The position numbers and the translations under genes were made by a program. A DNA stretch of 64,000 nt from Pseudomonadales bacterium (GTDB lineage: Bacteria > Pseudomonadota > Gammaproteobacteria > Pseudomonadales > DC-out160). The DNA lies in contig JAHRWA010000039.1 in NCBI GenBank assembly GCA_019090455.1, positions 186,001 to 250,000 on the forward strand, in the 5' to 3' direction. The notes under the pieces were generated by a model. It ran no database searches and was not told the DNA's origin. It saw only the letters and a list, made by a program, of their open reading frames with translations. Each line of letters starts with the position of its first letter. The stretch's first letter is position 1. Shown here piece by piece: positions 56,288-64,000 of the stretch.

Positions 56288-57333
56288 TGTATTAACTCCC
56301 GCACAGCCATATTAGGTGAGAGTAAATGGGTTCCCAACGAAATAACATTATTGCCTTGCGTCAACTCACCTTGAATCTTCGCGAACTCGGTATCTAAGGT
56401 AAGCACTTTAATCGGAATCGGTTGAGCATACCCGTCTATTATTTGCCAAACCCTTGAACCTTCACCTCTCTCATCGAGTGCTGTAATTGGCACCTTAAAG
56501 GTTAACGTCTCATCCGCTGCCATAATAAATTCGGCACGTACAATAGAACCCAGCGCTAAGGCCTGACTTTTTTGGGTAACAGAATAACGTGCTCGCCAAG
56601 TACGACTCTGCGGGTCGACGGCTCCTGACACCTCACGTAAATCTAACGGGATCGCCCCACCAACGCCAAGAAGACTGCCTTTCGCAGGCGGATTAGCAAC
56701 AGCAGGGAAAAACAACTCAATTTCCCGCGCCCCTTCATGCGCCAATATCGCCACCGACTGCCCCGTGATAACGACCTGTCCCTGCTGTCCCGTTACCTCA
56801 GTAAGAACCCCGGCAGCGGGGGCTTCTAATCGCGCATAAGCGAGACCATTTTGTGCTTGGGCCAGTTTTGCCTTTGCCGCGCTCAGTCGAGTATGGGTCT
56901 CCTGCTCATTGAGTTCCGCCAAATCCAGTGCTTGAGCACTCGTTAGATTGTCGGCACGCATCCGAGTCGTTCGTTTAAGATCGGTGCGTGAAGTCGTCAA
57001 CGCCACTTCCGCCGCAGCAACATTCGCCTGAGCAAATTGAACACCCTGATCCAAGTCTCTAGGGTCCAGCTCAAACAACGCTTGTCCAGCATAAACCACC
57101 TGCCCCGCATCCACTCGTCGAGCAAGAATCCGGCCACTCACCTGAAACGCAATGGGCGTCGTATGACGCGCACGAACAATGCCAGATAGCGTTAACATGT
57201 TATCGCCAGCTAACGTTAACACTGCAGTTTTGACAAAGGGTACATGAACATCGTTAGCGACATTATCTTCACTGCTACTACAGCTACATAACACAATGAC
57301 AAATAAACCTAACAGACGTTTTGATAATTTCAT
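56284..57333 (-). CDS. RND efflux periplasmic adaptor lipoprotein (membrane fusion protein)
   Basis: A 349-residue adaptor with a short lipoprotein signal (FVIVLCSCSSSED). The biotinyl-lipoyl halves are TTPIAFQVSGRILARRVDAGQVVYAGQALFEL split over 58-90 and LEAPAAGVLTEVTGQQGQVV near 170. An alpha-helical hairpin lies between them (about 95-160), and beta-barrel and membrane-proximal domains follow. It bridges the RND pump and an outer-membrane channel. It is the first gene of the two-gene operon. I see no regulator gene next to it. Confidence 0.93.
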   Translation of the reverse strand: MKLSKRLLGLFVIVLCSCSSSEDNVANDVHVPFVKTAVLTLAGDNMLTLSGIVRARHTTPIAFQVSGRILARRVDAGQVVYAGQALFELDPRDLDQGVQFAQANVAAAEVALTTSRTDLKRTTRMRADNLTSAQALDLAELNEQETHTRLSAAKAKLAQAQNGLAYARLEAPAAGVLTEVTGQQGQVVITGQSVAILAHEGAREIELFFPAVANPPAKGSLLGVGGAIPLDLREVSGAVDPQSRTWRARYSVTQKSQALALGSIVRAEFIMAADETLTFKVPITALDERGEGSRVWQIIDGYAQPIPIKVLTLDTEFAKIQGELTQGNNVISLGTHLLSPNMAVRELIQ

Positions 57334-57787
57334 TTCGACACCTAAAGATGAAAAGAAGCTAATTTTAGCTCATGACAAATCTGTGAATACAGGCATGCCG
57401 GTGAGTACAGTATAGATGGATCTATTGGATTCGTAAAATGGGCGGACACAGGTAAAATTAGAGTTGCGCTATCATACAACACTTTATTCTCGCTAAGCGA
57501 TTTACAATACACTGCATTCTGTTTTACGAAAGCTGCCTCTTTTACTTTCCCTTCATTCAACAACTATCCCTTCATTCAACAACTTTCTCTTCACCCAACA
57601 ACCACCCTCATTAATACAATGTTTCGGAATATTGGAATCAACACACTTGGCACTCGATAACCCCTTCGTTACACTGGGATCGCCAGGATGGTAGGTCCCA
57701 GCAAAAACGGATTTTAAAATCCAAAAGGGACGATTGCATCAGTAGTACCTGCAACTCTAAAAACACAAAAAAAAGGGAGTAGGGAAA
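57334..57787. other. Intergenic region between divergent RND adaptor and PQQ-propeller genes
   Basis: It must hold two promoters. ccttcattcaacaact recurs about three times, imperfectly, at 57548-57603, and ggattttaaaatcc at 57709-57722 is a 14-nt palindrome about 65 nt before the propeller gene. No gene is supported here. Confidence 0.4.
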
Positions 57788-59626
57788 TTGAAGACACAAA
57801 ATAAAAAAGTAATTCGTTATCTATTCGCCGTCACTGCATTGCTTGGTATCACCGGTTGCGGCGACGATGTCCCCAATTGGGGCTTCGGCCTCGAAAACAC
57901 CAATTATCAGAAATCAGAATCTCAAATTAACCCCAACAATGTGGGTAGCCTGGAAGTAGAACATATCATCGAAGTTGACGGTAATGTTCACGCGTACCCC
58001 ACGATACATTCCGATTCCGTTTATTTTGTCAGCAATGGTTTGCCGGCATTTGTAGAAGGCGGTGGCGGTAGCGTATATTCCTACGATATAGAAACAGGTG
58101 AAAAAAACTGGTCTAAAAAGATTAACTCCTTTTTACCACAACCACCTGACCTCGCGGCAGATCCTAATCAAAACTGGTCTCGCACCAGCCCTGCCATCTC
58201 ACGAAATACTTTAATTATCGGAACACAAATGGATTCCGCGTCCCTATTTGCTGGGTTTCCTCTAGGATTTCCAAAAGGCGCATGGATCATAGCGGTTAAT
58301 CGAAAAAATGGTGACTTAATCTGGCGAGTGAAGGCCAGTAATCACCCTGCTTCGATCATCACTCAATCTCCCACCATTCACAACGGCATTGTCTATGTTG
58401 GTATCTCTTCCCAAGAAGAAGGCTTTGCAATCGACGCAAACTACCCTTGTTGCTCATTCAGAGGGTCCATGCTCGCCCTGGATATAAAAACCGGCGAGGT
58501 TATGTGGGAGACTGATACCATCCCGCCCGCGCCAGTCGATGTCACGGCAGAAGAGTGGTTCTCTGGAAACGCGATATGGGGAAGTGCTCCTGCAATTGAT
58601 CTTAAAAGAAAATCAATTTACATCGCAACGGGCAATAACTATGAAGTACCCGAAGCACTCAGCACCTGTATATCGATCGCGAATGCTACCAAAGAAAGCT
58701 GTATTACCGATGCAGGTACTGACCCCGACGCTCTTGATACCTGTGTTGCTATACATACGACTGATTCGAGTCTCTGTTTAGACGATCACGATATCGCGGA
58801 CAACTACACCGATTCTATAATGGCGCTCGACTTACATACTGGTGCCGTTAAGTGGTCGCGGAACTTACAAGGATTTGATGCTTGGAACGTTGCATGCCTC
58901 ACTGTCCCTGGCATCCCCATAGATCCGGCCAATTGCCCTGACCCCACCGGACCCGATTTCGATTTTGCTCAAGGCGTAATGATCATGTCGACGAAAGACC
59001 CGGAAACCGGCGTCACTCGAGAATTAGTGGGTGCGGGGCAAAAGAGTGGTTTCTTTTGGGCCTTGGACCCCGACGATGGCGACCTAGTTTGGGGAACCGC
59101 TTCCGTACAAAGTCCAACGTTCCCATTTGAAACGGGCGGCACTGCGGGTGGACTCCAGTGGGGCTCTGCTTTCGATCCCGTGTTAAACCACATATACGTT
59201 CAAGATGTTAATTTTGATTCTAAGCCATTTGCGCTAAAGGCGGGATCCGATAACTTCTACCCCGTTGGGCATGCACTTTACCCTAAGAAGGTAGAGGCAG
59301 GCGATATGCTCAACGTCGGCAGTACATCCGCTCTTGATGCAACTACCGGCGAAGTGTTATGGACAGTCCCTAACTTTTTCGGCGTGTTTTCAATGGGTCC
59401 GGTGAGCGCAGCGAATGGCGTCGTTTACGCGGGCTCAATGCTGGACAGAGCAATGCATGCCTATGATGCAAAAACGGGGAAGATCCTGTTTAGTTATACT
59501 GCTGATGGTCATGTTAACTCGGCGCCGACTATCAGTAATGGACGGTTGTTTTGGGGTTCGGGATATCAGTTTATTGATCAAAGTGGATATGACAACAAAC
59601 TCATAATCTTTAAACTGCCTGACTAA
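57788..59626 (+). CDS. PQQ-binding-like beta-propeller lipoprotein (polyvinyl-alcohol-dehydrogenase-like)
   Basis: A 612-residue exported lipoprotein; the signal ends with a lipobox at GITGCG. The rest forms repeated PQQ-type propeller blades, e.g. GSVYSYDIETGEKNWSKKI, GSMLALDIKTGEVMWETD, LDATTGEVLWTVP and HAYDAKTGKILFSY. A vicinal Cys pair in YPCCSFRGSM resembles that of PVA-dehydrogenase-like proteins and may help bind PQQ. There is no haem CxxCH motif, so another carrier must take electrons. A Cys-rich insertion of about 50 residues (about 295-345) with several Cys is unusual. The TTG start has GGGAG and AGGG upstream. Confidence 0.82.
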   Translation: MKTQNKKVIRYLFAVTALLGITGCGDDVPNWGFGLENTNYQKSESQINPNNVGSLEVEHIIEVDGNVHAYPTIHSDSVYFVSNGLPAFVEGGGGSVYSYDIETGEKNWSKKINSFLPQPPDLAADPNQNWSRTSPAISRNTLIIGTQMDSASLFAGFPLGFPKGAWIIAVNRKNGDLIWRVKASNHPASIITQSPTIHNGIVYVGISSQEEGFAIDANYPCCSFRGSMLALDIKTGEVMWETDTIPPAPVDVTAEEWFSGNAIWGSAPAIDLKRKSIYIATGNNYEVPEALSTCISIANATKESCITDAGTDPDALDTCVAIHTTDSSLCLDDHDIADNYTDSIMALDLHTGAVKWSRNLQGFDAWNVACLTVPGIPIDPANCPDPTGPDFDFAQGVMIMSTKDPETGVTRELVGAGQKSGFFWALDPDDGDLVWGTASVQSPTFPFETGGTAGGLQWGSAFDPVLNHIYVQDVNFDSKPFALKAGSDNFYPVGHALYPKKVEAGDMLNVGSTSALDATTGEVLWTVPNFFGVFSMGPVSAANGVVYAGSMLDRAMHAYDAKTGKILFSYTADGHVNSAPTISNGRLFWGSGYQFIDQSGYDNKLIIFKLPD

Positions 59627-59955
59627 GCCTTATATACACGCGGCTGTGTTGCCATTTAGTTTACATCACAGCCGTGACGACTCCACTTCAGTTGCCTAAA
59701 CATTTCAAACCAGTGCCAGATGTGAATTGCGTCAACAACTGAACAAGCACATTCTTTTATTTCTATAAATTGAGAATCGCCTCACACCGGAATTAATGAA
59801 AAAAGCTACTATTTCTTTTCACGTTTAATTTGCAGTCTATTGCATATTGAACATTTAAAAAGAGAAATATTCCGCTTGTTGTTTTGCTTCAAAGACGAAA
59901 CTTCATAGTTCGAATATTGGTATCAAGTGATACCCATTAAATAACGGATTATGCT
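59627..59955. other. Intergenic region after the PQQ-propeller gene
   Basis: cggctgtg (59641-59648) and cacagccg (59667-59674) form an 8-bp stem shortly after the propeller gene stop. It has no T-run, so termination is uncertain. The rest is A/T-rich with no gene. Confidence 0.4.
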
Positions 59956-61722
59956 TTGATCAGTTTATCATCACCTTCTCGCCAATCTTATTTAGCTATC
60001 ATTATTATTTTTATCACTTCCCTCTCCATCAGTGCTTGCGGTGGGAAGGGAACACCCCAGGAAGCAACCGACCAATACCTTCAAGACAAGGCACTGGTAA
60101 GTGACGGGGATGGGAAGGAAAGCCAAGAACAGGCAACATCCACTCCCGATAATAATGCTGAATTAAGTCCTTTTTACCACAGCACGTTATCAATTACGCA
60201 TCAACCTCAAGACTACATCGGATTTTTAAACACCGACGCTAGCTTCACTATCACTGCCTCAAGCCGGAGTCCCTTGACGTACCAATGGCTGAAGAATCGC
60301 GAAGCGATCACGGGGGAAACCAACGCCATACTCACCCTACCAAACCTTCGTGAAAGTGACGCAGGAGAGTATCAAGTGATTGTCTACGACAAAAAATCCC
60401 ATAAAACATCTCAAATAGCGTCATTAAATCTATTGGGTAAGCCTACTATCGACACTCAGCCAATCAGCCTCACTGCCTACGAAGGAGACAGTGCCTCAAT
60501 TTTCACCAACTCTAACACCCAAGGCAACATCCGCTATCAGTGGTTCCATAATGACCATCCAATAGCAGGAGCAACTTCAAACACCCTCTCCACTTCACGG
60601 GCCCTCCAATCTCACGCCGGTAAATATTTTTGCGCCGTGAGTAACGAGGCAGGAACGAGTTACACCCGCTTAGTAGAGTTCGTCGTGTCTTCCAGAGAGA
60701 CAACTCAGCATACACTTTCTACCACTGTCTCTGAAGGCGGAGTCATCCAATCAAACATATCAGGTATCGATTGTGGTATCGATTGTGAGGAAACACTGGG
60801 CGATAACATTCCCATTTCTCTCGTCGCAACTGCCAATCAAGGTTTTGAGTTTAGCGGTTGGAGTGGTAGCTGTTCTGGAGCTGCTGATTGCAATCTTTTG
60901 ATGACAAAAGACCATACTGTAACCGCGATATTCACCCAGTACTTAGCGCCGACAATCCTCTCTCAACCCAATGATTTACTCATTAACGAAGGGCTCGATG
61001 CCTCGTTTTCCACTGCTGCCACAGGCAATGGAACACTGTCATACCAATGGTACAAAGACGACCTACTGCTATCGGGCGCAACCGCCAGTTTTCTCGATTT
61101 ATTGGAGACCACTTCTGCTGATGAAGGATTTTACTTCTGTGAAGTCACCAATGAAGCAGGCAGCGTTATTTCAAACTCCGCTGAATTAGTGATTATTGCG
61201 GCACCGATACCACAGCACCGACTCACCACTTCTCTCTCTGGCGGCGGCGTCATCCAATCCGATATTAATGGTATAACGTGTGGAACTGACTGTACTGAAA
61301 TGTTTAATCAGTTCACTCCCCTATCGCTTACCGCTATTGCTGACCCAGGCTATCAATTCAGCGGCTGGAGTGACAGTTGCTCAGGTACTGACAACTGTGA
61401 CCTAGTGATGGATACAGAGAAACGAGTCACTGCCACTTTCACCGCGAGCGGTTCTACAGAGAACGTAACCTTGCAATGGACTGAACCTAGTTTGTACGAC
61501 GACGGAGCACTGTTACCTCACACCGATATCGCTTTCTATGAAATACTTTGGGGTAGAAGCTCATCAAACTTAGAGTTGCTTGCCCAAATCAATGGTCACG
61601 ATACACATCAATACGTGGTTGAAAATTTAAGTTTAGGTGAACACTACTTTTCTATCTCTGTCACGACTGTCCATGGCACCAAAAGCAATCAGTCCAACAT
61701 TATTACCAAGGTTCTTAACTAA
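59956..61722 (+). CDS. Surface lipoprotein with Ig-like, InlB-type repeat and fibronectin III domains
   Basis: A 588-residue exported lipoprotein (lipobox SISACGG). Domains by pattern: Ig-like at about 75-155, 160-245 and 330-415, each with YQW and DxGxY signatures; two about 70-residue Cys-containing repeats at about 250-325 and 420-495 (GGVIQS, CG.DC, FSGWSxSCSGxxxC), of the InlB B-repeat type; and a fibronectin-like end (about 500-588). Four Cys in each repeat could form two disulfides. Such proteins act in adhesion or polymer binding outside the cell, with target unknown here. The start is TTG; the only near ATG (59951) hits a stop at once. Confidence 0.8.
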   Translation: MISLSSPSRQSYLAIIIIFITSLSISACGGKGTPQEATDQYLQDKALVSDGDGKESQEQATSTPDNNAELSPFYHSTLSITHQPQDYIGFLNTDASFTITASSRSPLTYQWLKNREAITGETNAILTLPNLRESDAGEYQVIVYDKKSHKTSQIASLNLLGKPTIDTQPISLTAYEGDSASIFTNSNTQGNIRYQWFHNDHPIAGATSNTLSTSRALQSHAGKYFCAVSNEAGTSYTRLVEFVVSSRETTQHTLSTTVSEGGVIQSNISGIDCGIDCEETLGDNIPISLVATANQGFEFSGWSGSCSGAADCNLLMTKDHTVTAIFTQYLAPTILSQPNDLLINEGLDASFSTAATGNGTLSYQWYKDDLLLSGATASFLDLLETTSADEGFYFCEVTNEAGSVISNSAELVIIAAPIPQHRLTTSLSGGGVIQSDINGITCGTDCTEMFNQFTPLSLTAIADPGYQFSGWSDSCSGTDNCDLVMDTEKRVTATFTASGSTENVTLQWTEPSLYDDGALLPHTDIAFYEILWGRSSSNLELLAQINGHDTHQYVVENLSLGEHYFSISVTTVHGTKSNQSNIITKVLN

Positions 61723-61859
61723 CGCTTTAACAAAACTGATAACGACAAAATGAAAAATTATAAAACATGTTCCTTGTGCAGGACAATGTCATAACGTATA
61801 AAGAAATCACCTAATCTAAAGTCGATATCAAGACCCCCAAACAATAAGAGAGGACAGCA

Positions 61860-62747
61860 ATGTTATTCATGCGTTCAATTATCGTTATCTTAGTATCCAT
61901 GATTTTTCTACTCCCCGCCCACGCCATTAAAATTGAAGGCGTCAGTGAATCCGACTTTGACCCGAGTGATGACGACTCAGATGATCCTGGGCAATATGAG
62001 GATTATGATGACAACCTAGGTGATAGAATTTCATTTACCGAAATTTATCAGGATGGCCACTTCATTCGGCTAGATAATAATAAAGTGAGCTTTCACATCA
62101 GTCGTGGGCATTGCTTAATTGCCTCGGATCAACATGATACTTTTATTGAAGGTTCCTGCGACGAATTATCCAAAAAAATGAAAACTAGTTATGCTAAAAA
62201 AATCGCTGAAATAATGAAAAAAATGAAAGCCTCAATGACGCCAGAAGCCATAGAAATGATGAAGAATCTGCGAGGAGATAATGTCAATGCTAAGCTGAAA
62301 AAATTGAGTACCGGAGAGGTTTCTGGAATCGACTCCGCTATTTTTTCTGCGGGAAGCAATAAATACTGGATATCAGAATCGATTTTAAATCAAATTAAAA
62401 AAGAGATGGATTACACTAAATTCCTCGAAATCCAACAGAATTTCGAAGATGCTTATCTTTCAATAGAACGTCATTTCAGAGACGTAGGTGAATCACACCG
62501 CATCGAGAAAGAACTTAGCCGAATGGGTTATCTGATGAAACAAACAGAAACGGATACGCTAAATTCAATAACCAAAAACATGTTAACACCAGAACAAATT
62601 AAACTTTTTGAGGGGATGGATCAGGATGAAACGGTGGTACTGGAGGTCCTATCAGTGAGCTATAACAAAGTGGATCTTAGTAAAATAAAACCTTCAGGCA
62701 ACAAGGTCTCGATTGACCAATACGTACAGATGATATTCGAAGAATAA
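61860..62747 (+). CDS. Secreted acidic protein, hypothetical
   Basis: A 295-residue protein with a signal peptide ending at LLPAHA. The mature start is strongly acidic (DFDPSDDDSDDPGQYEDYDDN). Most of the rest is charged and helical, with a Met/Lys-rich segment at about 105-155 (KKIAEIMKKMKASMTPEAIEMM). Two Cys (RGHCLIASDQ and GSCDEL) may form a disulfide. I do not recognise the family. GAGAGGA lies 6 nt before the ATG. A possible hairpin follows at 62769-62795. Confidence 0.7.
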   Translation: MLFMRSIIVILVSMIFLLPAHAIKIEGVSESDFDPSDDDSDDPGQYEDYDDNLGDRISFTEIYQDGHFIRLDNNKVSFHISRGHCLIASDQHDTFIEGSCDELSKKMKTSYAKKIAEIMKKMKASMTPEAIEMMKNLRGDNVNAKLKKLSTGEVSGIDSAIFSAGSNKYWISESILNQIKKEMDYTKFLEIQQNFEDAYLSIERHFRDVGESHRIEKELSRMGYLMKQTETDTLNSITKNMLTPEQIKLFEGMDQDETVVLEVLSVSYNKVDLSKIKPSGNKVSIDQYVQMIFEE

Positions 62748-63196
62748 GGTTAGCTTGCGACTTAAGGTCATACCGCACAAATTGTGATAGGTATGTTCCC
62801 TTTACCAGACGATCGTATTTTTGTAACTGAAAAATCAAAAGAGCGGTTCATGACGATAGGCGTACACCTGAAGACAGCCTGGTAAAATTTACGGCTGGCC
62901 GCTGTACGTCCTTGGTTTGGATTATGTTAGATCACCCATTCCTTATGAAAGAGGCGATCATCAATAAAACCACAAATTATACTTGGATTAAAACAGCTCT
63001 AATCAACGCACTGCAATCAATTAACCCCCTCATTTCAGCATCAATTCATCCCCCCCATGCATAGTTATTAAAAAACACTGCTAACCTTTATTGCATTAGT
63101 GATAACGATTCATTTATCACTAATGCAACTGAACCCAAAAACTGTGCGATGTTATTTTAGCCAACCACACCAAACCTTATTTTAATGAGGCAAACA
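62748..63196. other. Intergenic region before the HAMP receptor gene
   Basis: It contains a stem catacc/ggtatg with inner cacaa/ttgtg at 62769-62795, followed by TTCCCTTT, perhaps a weak terminator of the secreted protein gene. The strong inverted repeat at 63091-63128 lies 69 nt before the next ATG. A 46-codon frame at 62924-63064 has no good ribosome site. Confidence 0.4.
63091..63128. repeat. Perfect 15-bp inverted repeat upstream of the HAMP receptor gene
   Basis: ttgcattagtgataa (63091-63105) and ttatcactaatgcaa (63114-63128) are perfect inverted arms with an 8-nt spacer. No T-run follows on either strand. The location suggests an operator, or an attenuating hairpin in the leader of the receptor gene. 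Confidence 0.8.
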
Positions 63197-64000
63197 ATGA
63201 TTTCTCTTTGGAAGAACTTATCCATCAGATACAAAATTCTATCCATCGCCATATTGGGTGTCGTTGGAATAGCCATAATCGTCAATCACGGTTATTCAAC
63301 AACGGTCGAAGTTAACGAAAGACTCAATACCATTTCCAATGTTCAGTTTCCCATAATACTTCACACCAATTTGCTAGCTCAAGATATTAAAAATATAGCT
63401 GAGCTAGCCATTTTAGCCGCAGAGGATATTGATCGTCTGGACGATGCTCTGATTATTTATGAGGACGCAATAGAAGAACTCGTTTTTATTGTAAAAGCAA
63501 AACCCGGTCTCAAACCAAGATTAGATGCACTACGCACTCAACTCGATATTTATATAAAGGCCTGCACATCCTTCGCCGAGGATATAAACGATGGTCGTTT
63601 CGAAATGGGAAGCCCAGATGGGTTTAAAAGAGCCGGTGAAATGGGACTTCTTGTCAGAGAGATCAAAACCGAAATTGAGAACTTTCAGAAATCTAATCGC
63701 ATCATTTTCGTAAACAATCTAGAGGGTGCCGGTACTGCTGCGCAACAAATGTTAAAAACAAATTTAATAGTCGGAAGTATTGTTACTATCATTTTGATCA
63801 CCATCGCATTATTGATTTCTCATTATTTGGCGACAAAAATATCGATTGTTGGTCGCTCTTTATTTTCACTATCAGAAGGACACAGTGATCTTTCAAACCG
63901 ACTAGAGACAGACAGCTCCGATGAAATAGGTGCACTGGCAAAAACCTTTAACAATTTTCTAGAAATATTCTCCCGCAACAACAAAAAATTCGATGAAGCC
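63197..64000 (+). CDS. HAMP-containing membrane receptor (chemoreceptor or kinase), cut by window edge
   Basis: I translated 268 codons from the ATG at 63197 to the right edge without a stop; GAGG lies before the ATG. The first helix (about 13-32, ILSIAILGVVGIAIIV) and a second (about 190-215, NLIVGSIVTIILITIALLI) enclose a helical periplasmic sensor of about 155 residues of the four-helix-bundle type. A HAMP domain follows (about 216-265), ending DSSDEIGALAKTFNNFLE. This is typical of methyl-accepting chemotaxis proteins or histidine kinases; the output domain lies beyond the edge. Confidence 0.8.
   Translation, partial: MISLWKNLSIRYKILSIAILGVVGIAIIVNHGYSTTVEVNERLNTISNVQFPIILHTNLLAQDIKNIAELAILAAEDIDRLDDALIIYEDAIEELVFIVKAKPGLKPRLDALRTQLDIYIKACTSFAEDINDGRFEMGSPDGFKRAGEMGLLVREIKTEIENFQKSNRIIFVNNLEGAGTAAQQMLKTNLIVGSIVTIILITIALLISHYLATKISIVGRSLFSLSEGHSDLSNRLETDSSDEIGALAKTFNNFLEIFSRNNKKFDEA

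Noticed and set aside
57548-57603. Repeated ccttcattcaacaact phrases, considered as a CRISPR-like or operator array
   Set aside because: The copies are imperfect and adjacent without spacers, so they look like slippage repeats.
62924-63064. 46-codon plus-strand frame in the gap before the receptor gene
   Set aside because: Only a weak GGA before the ATG and low-complexity translation; not supported.

Overview
The window looks like chromosomal DNA of a gammaproteobacterium, probably marine. The evidence is a DUF5062 protein, an FNR with the E. coli cysteine spacing, a split PntAA/PntAB/PntB transhydrogenase, outer-membrane barrels with signal peptides, an RND pump with its adaptor, and many acyl-CoA enzymes. 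Base composition looks moderate (mid-40s % GC by eye, not counted). I saw no rRNA, tRNA, CRISPR array, insertion sequence or phage gene.

Layout. Positions 1-16211 are all minus strand and hold the main accessory locus. A hybrid NRPS-PKS megasynthase with a built-in aminotransferase is translationally coupled to a second NRPS. Two coupled alpha/beta-hydrolase-like proteins follow, then a GT-C membrane glycosyltransferase cut by the left edge. An acyl-CoA dehydrogenase lies upstream. From domain order and hand-read A-domain codes, the line should load a Val-like residue, extend it with malonyl, transaminate the ketone to give a 3,4-diamino (amino-statine type) unit, and add Gly. A last condensation domain with an altered active-site motif follows, and no thioesterase is fused. 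Positions 16455-22056 hold two SDRs, small hypothetical genes, a Phd/ParE-type toxin-antitoxin pair and an acyl-CoA ligase.

Positions 22440-31330 hold a periplasmic solute-binding protein, a hybrid histidine kinase, a PAS-GGDEF-EAL protein and a large membrane protein resembling an M48 peptidase that has lost its zinc site. Next come an LTA-synthase/sulfatase-family protein, ApbE, an outer-membrane barrel, pntAA-pntAB-pntB, a REC-REC-kinase and a porin-like protein.

Positions 41687-46040 form an oxygen-sensing block: fnr with all four Fe-S cysteines, a FixL-like kinase with the haem-ligand His and the distal Arg, FixJ, and a receiver-like protein without the phosphorylation pocket. A 41-residue membrane protein next door has a well-placed FNR-type site upstream.

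The right part holds a beta-propeller lipoprotein, a 141-bp element with terminal inverted repeats, a hotdog thioesterase, an MMPL/RND exporter, an enoyl-CoA hydratase and an RND pump with adaptor. It ends with a PQQ-type propeller lipoprotein, an Ig/InlB-repeat surface lipoprotein, a secreted acidic protein and the start of a HAMP-containing receptor.
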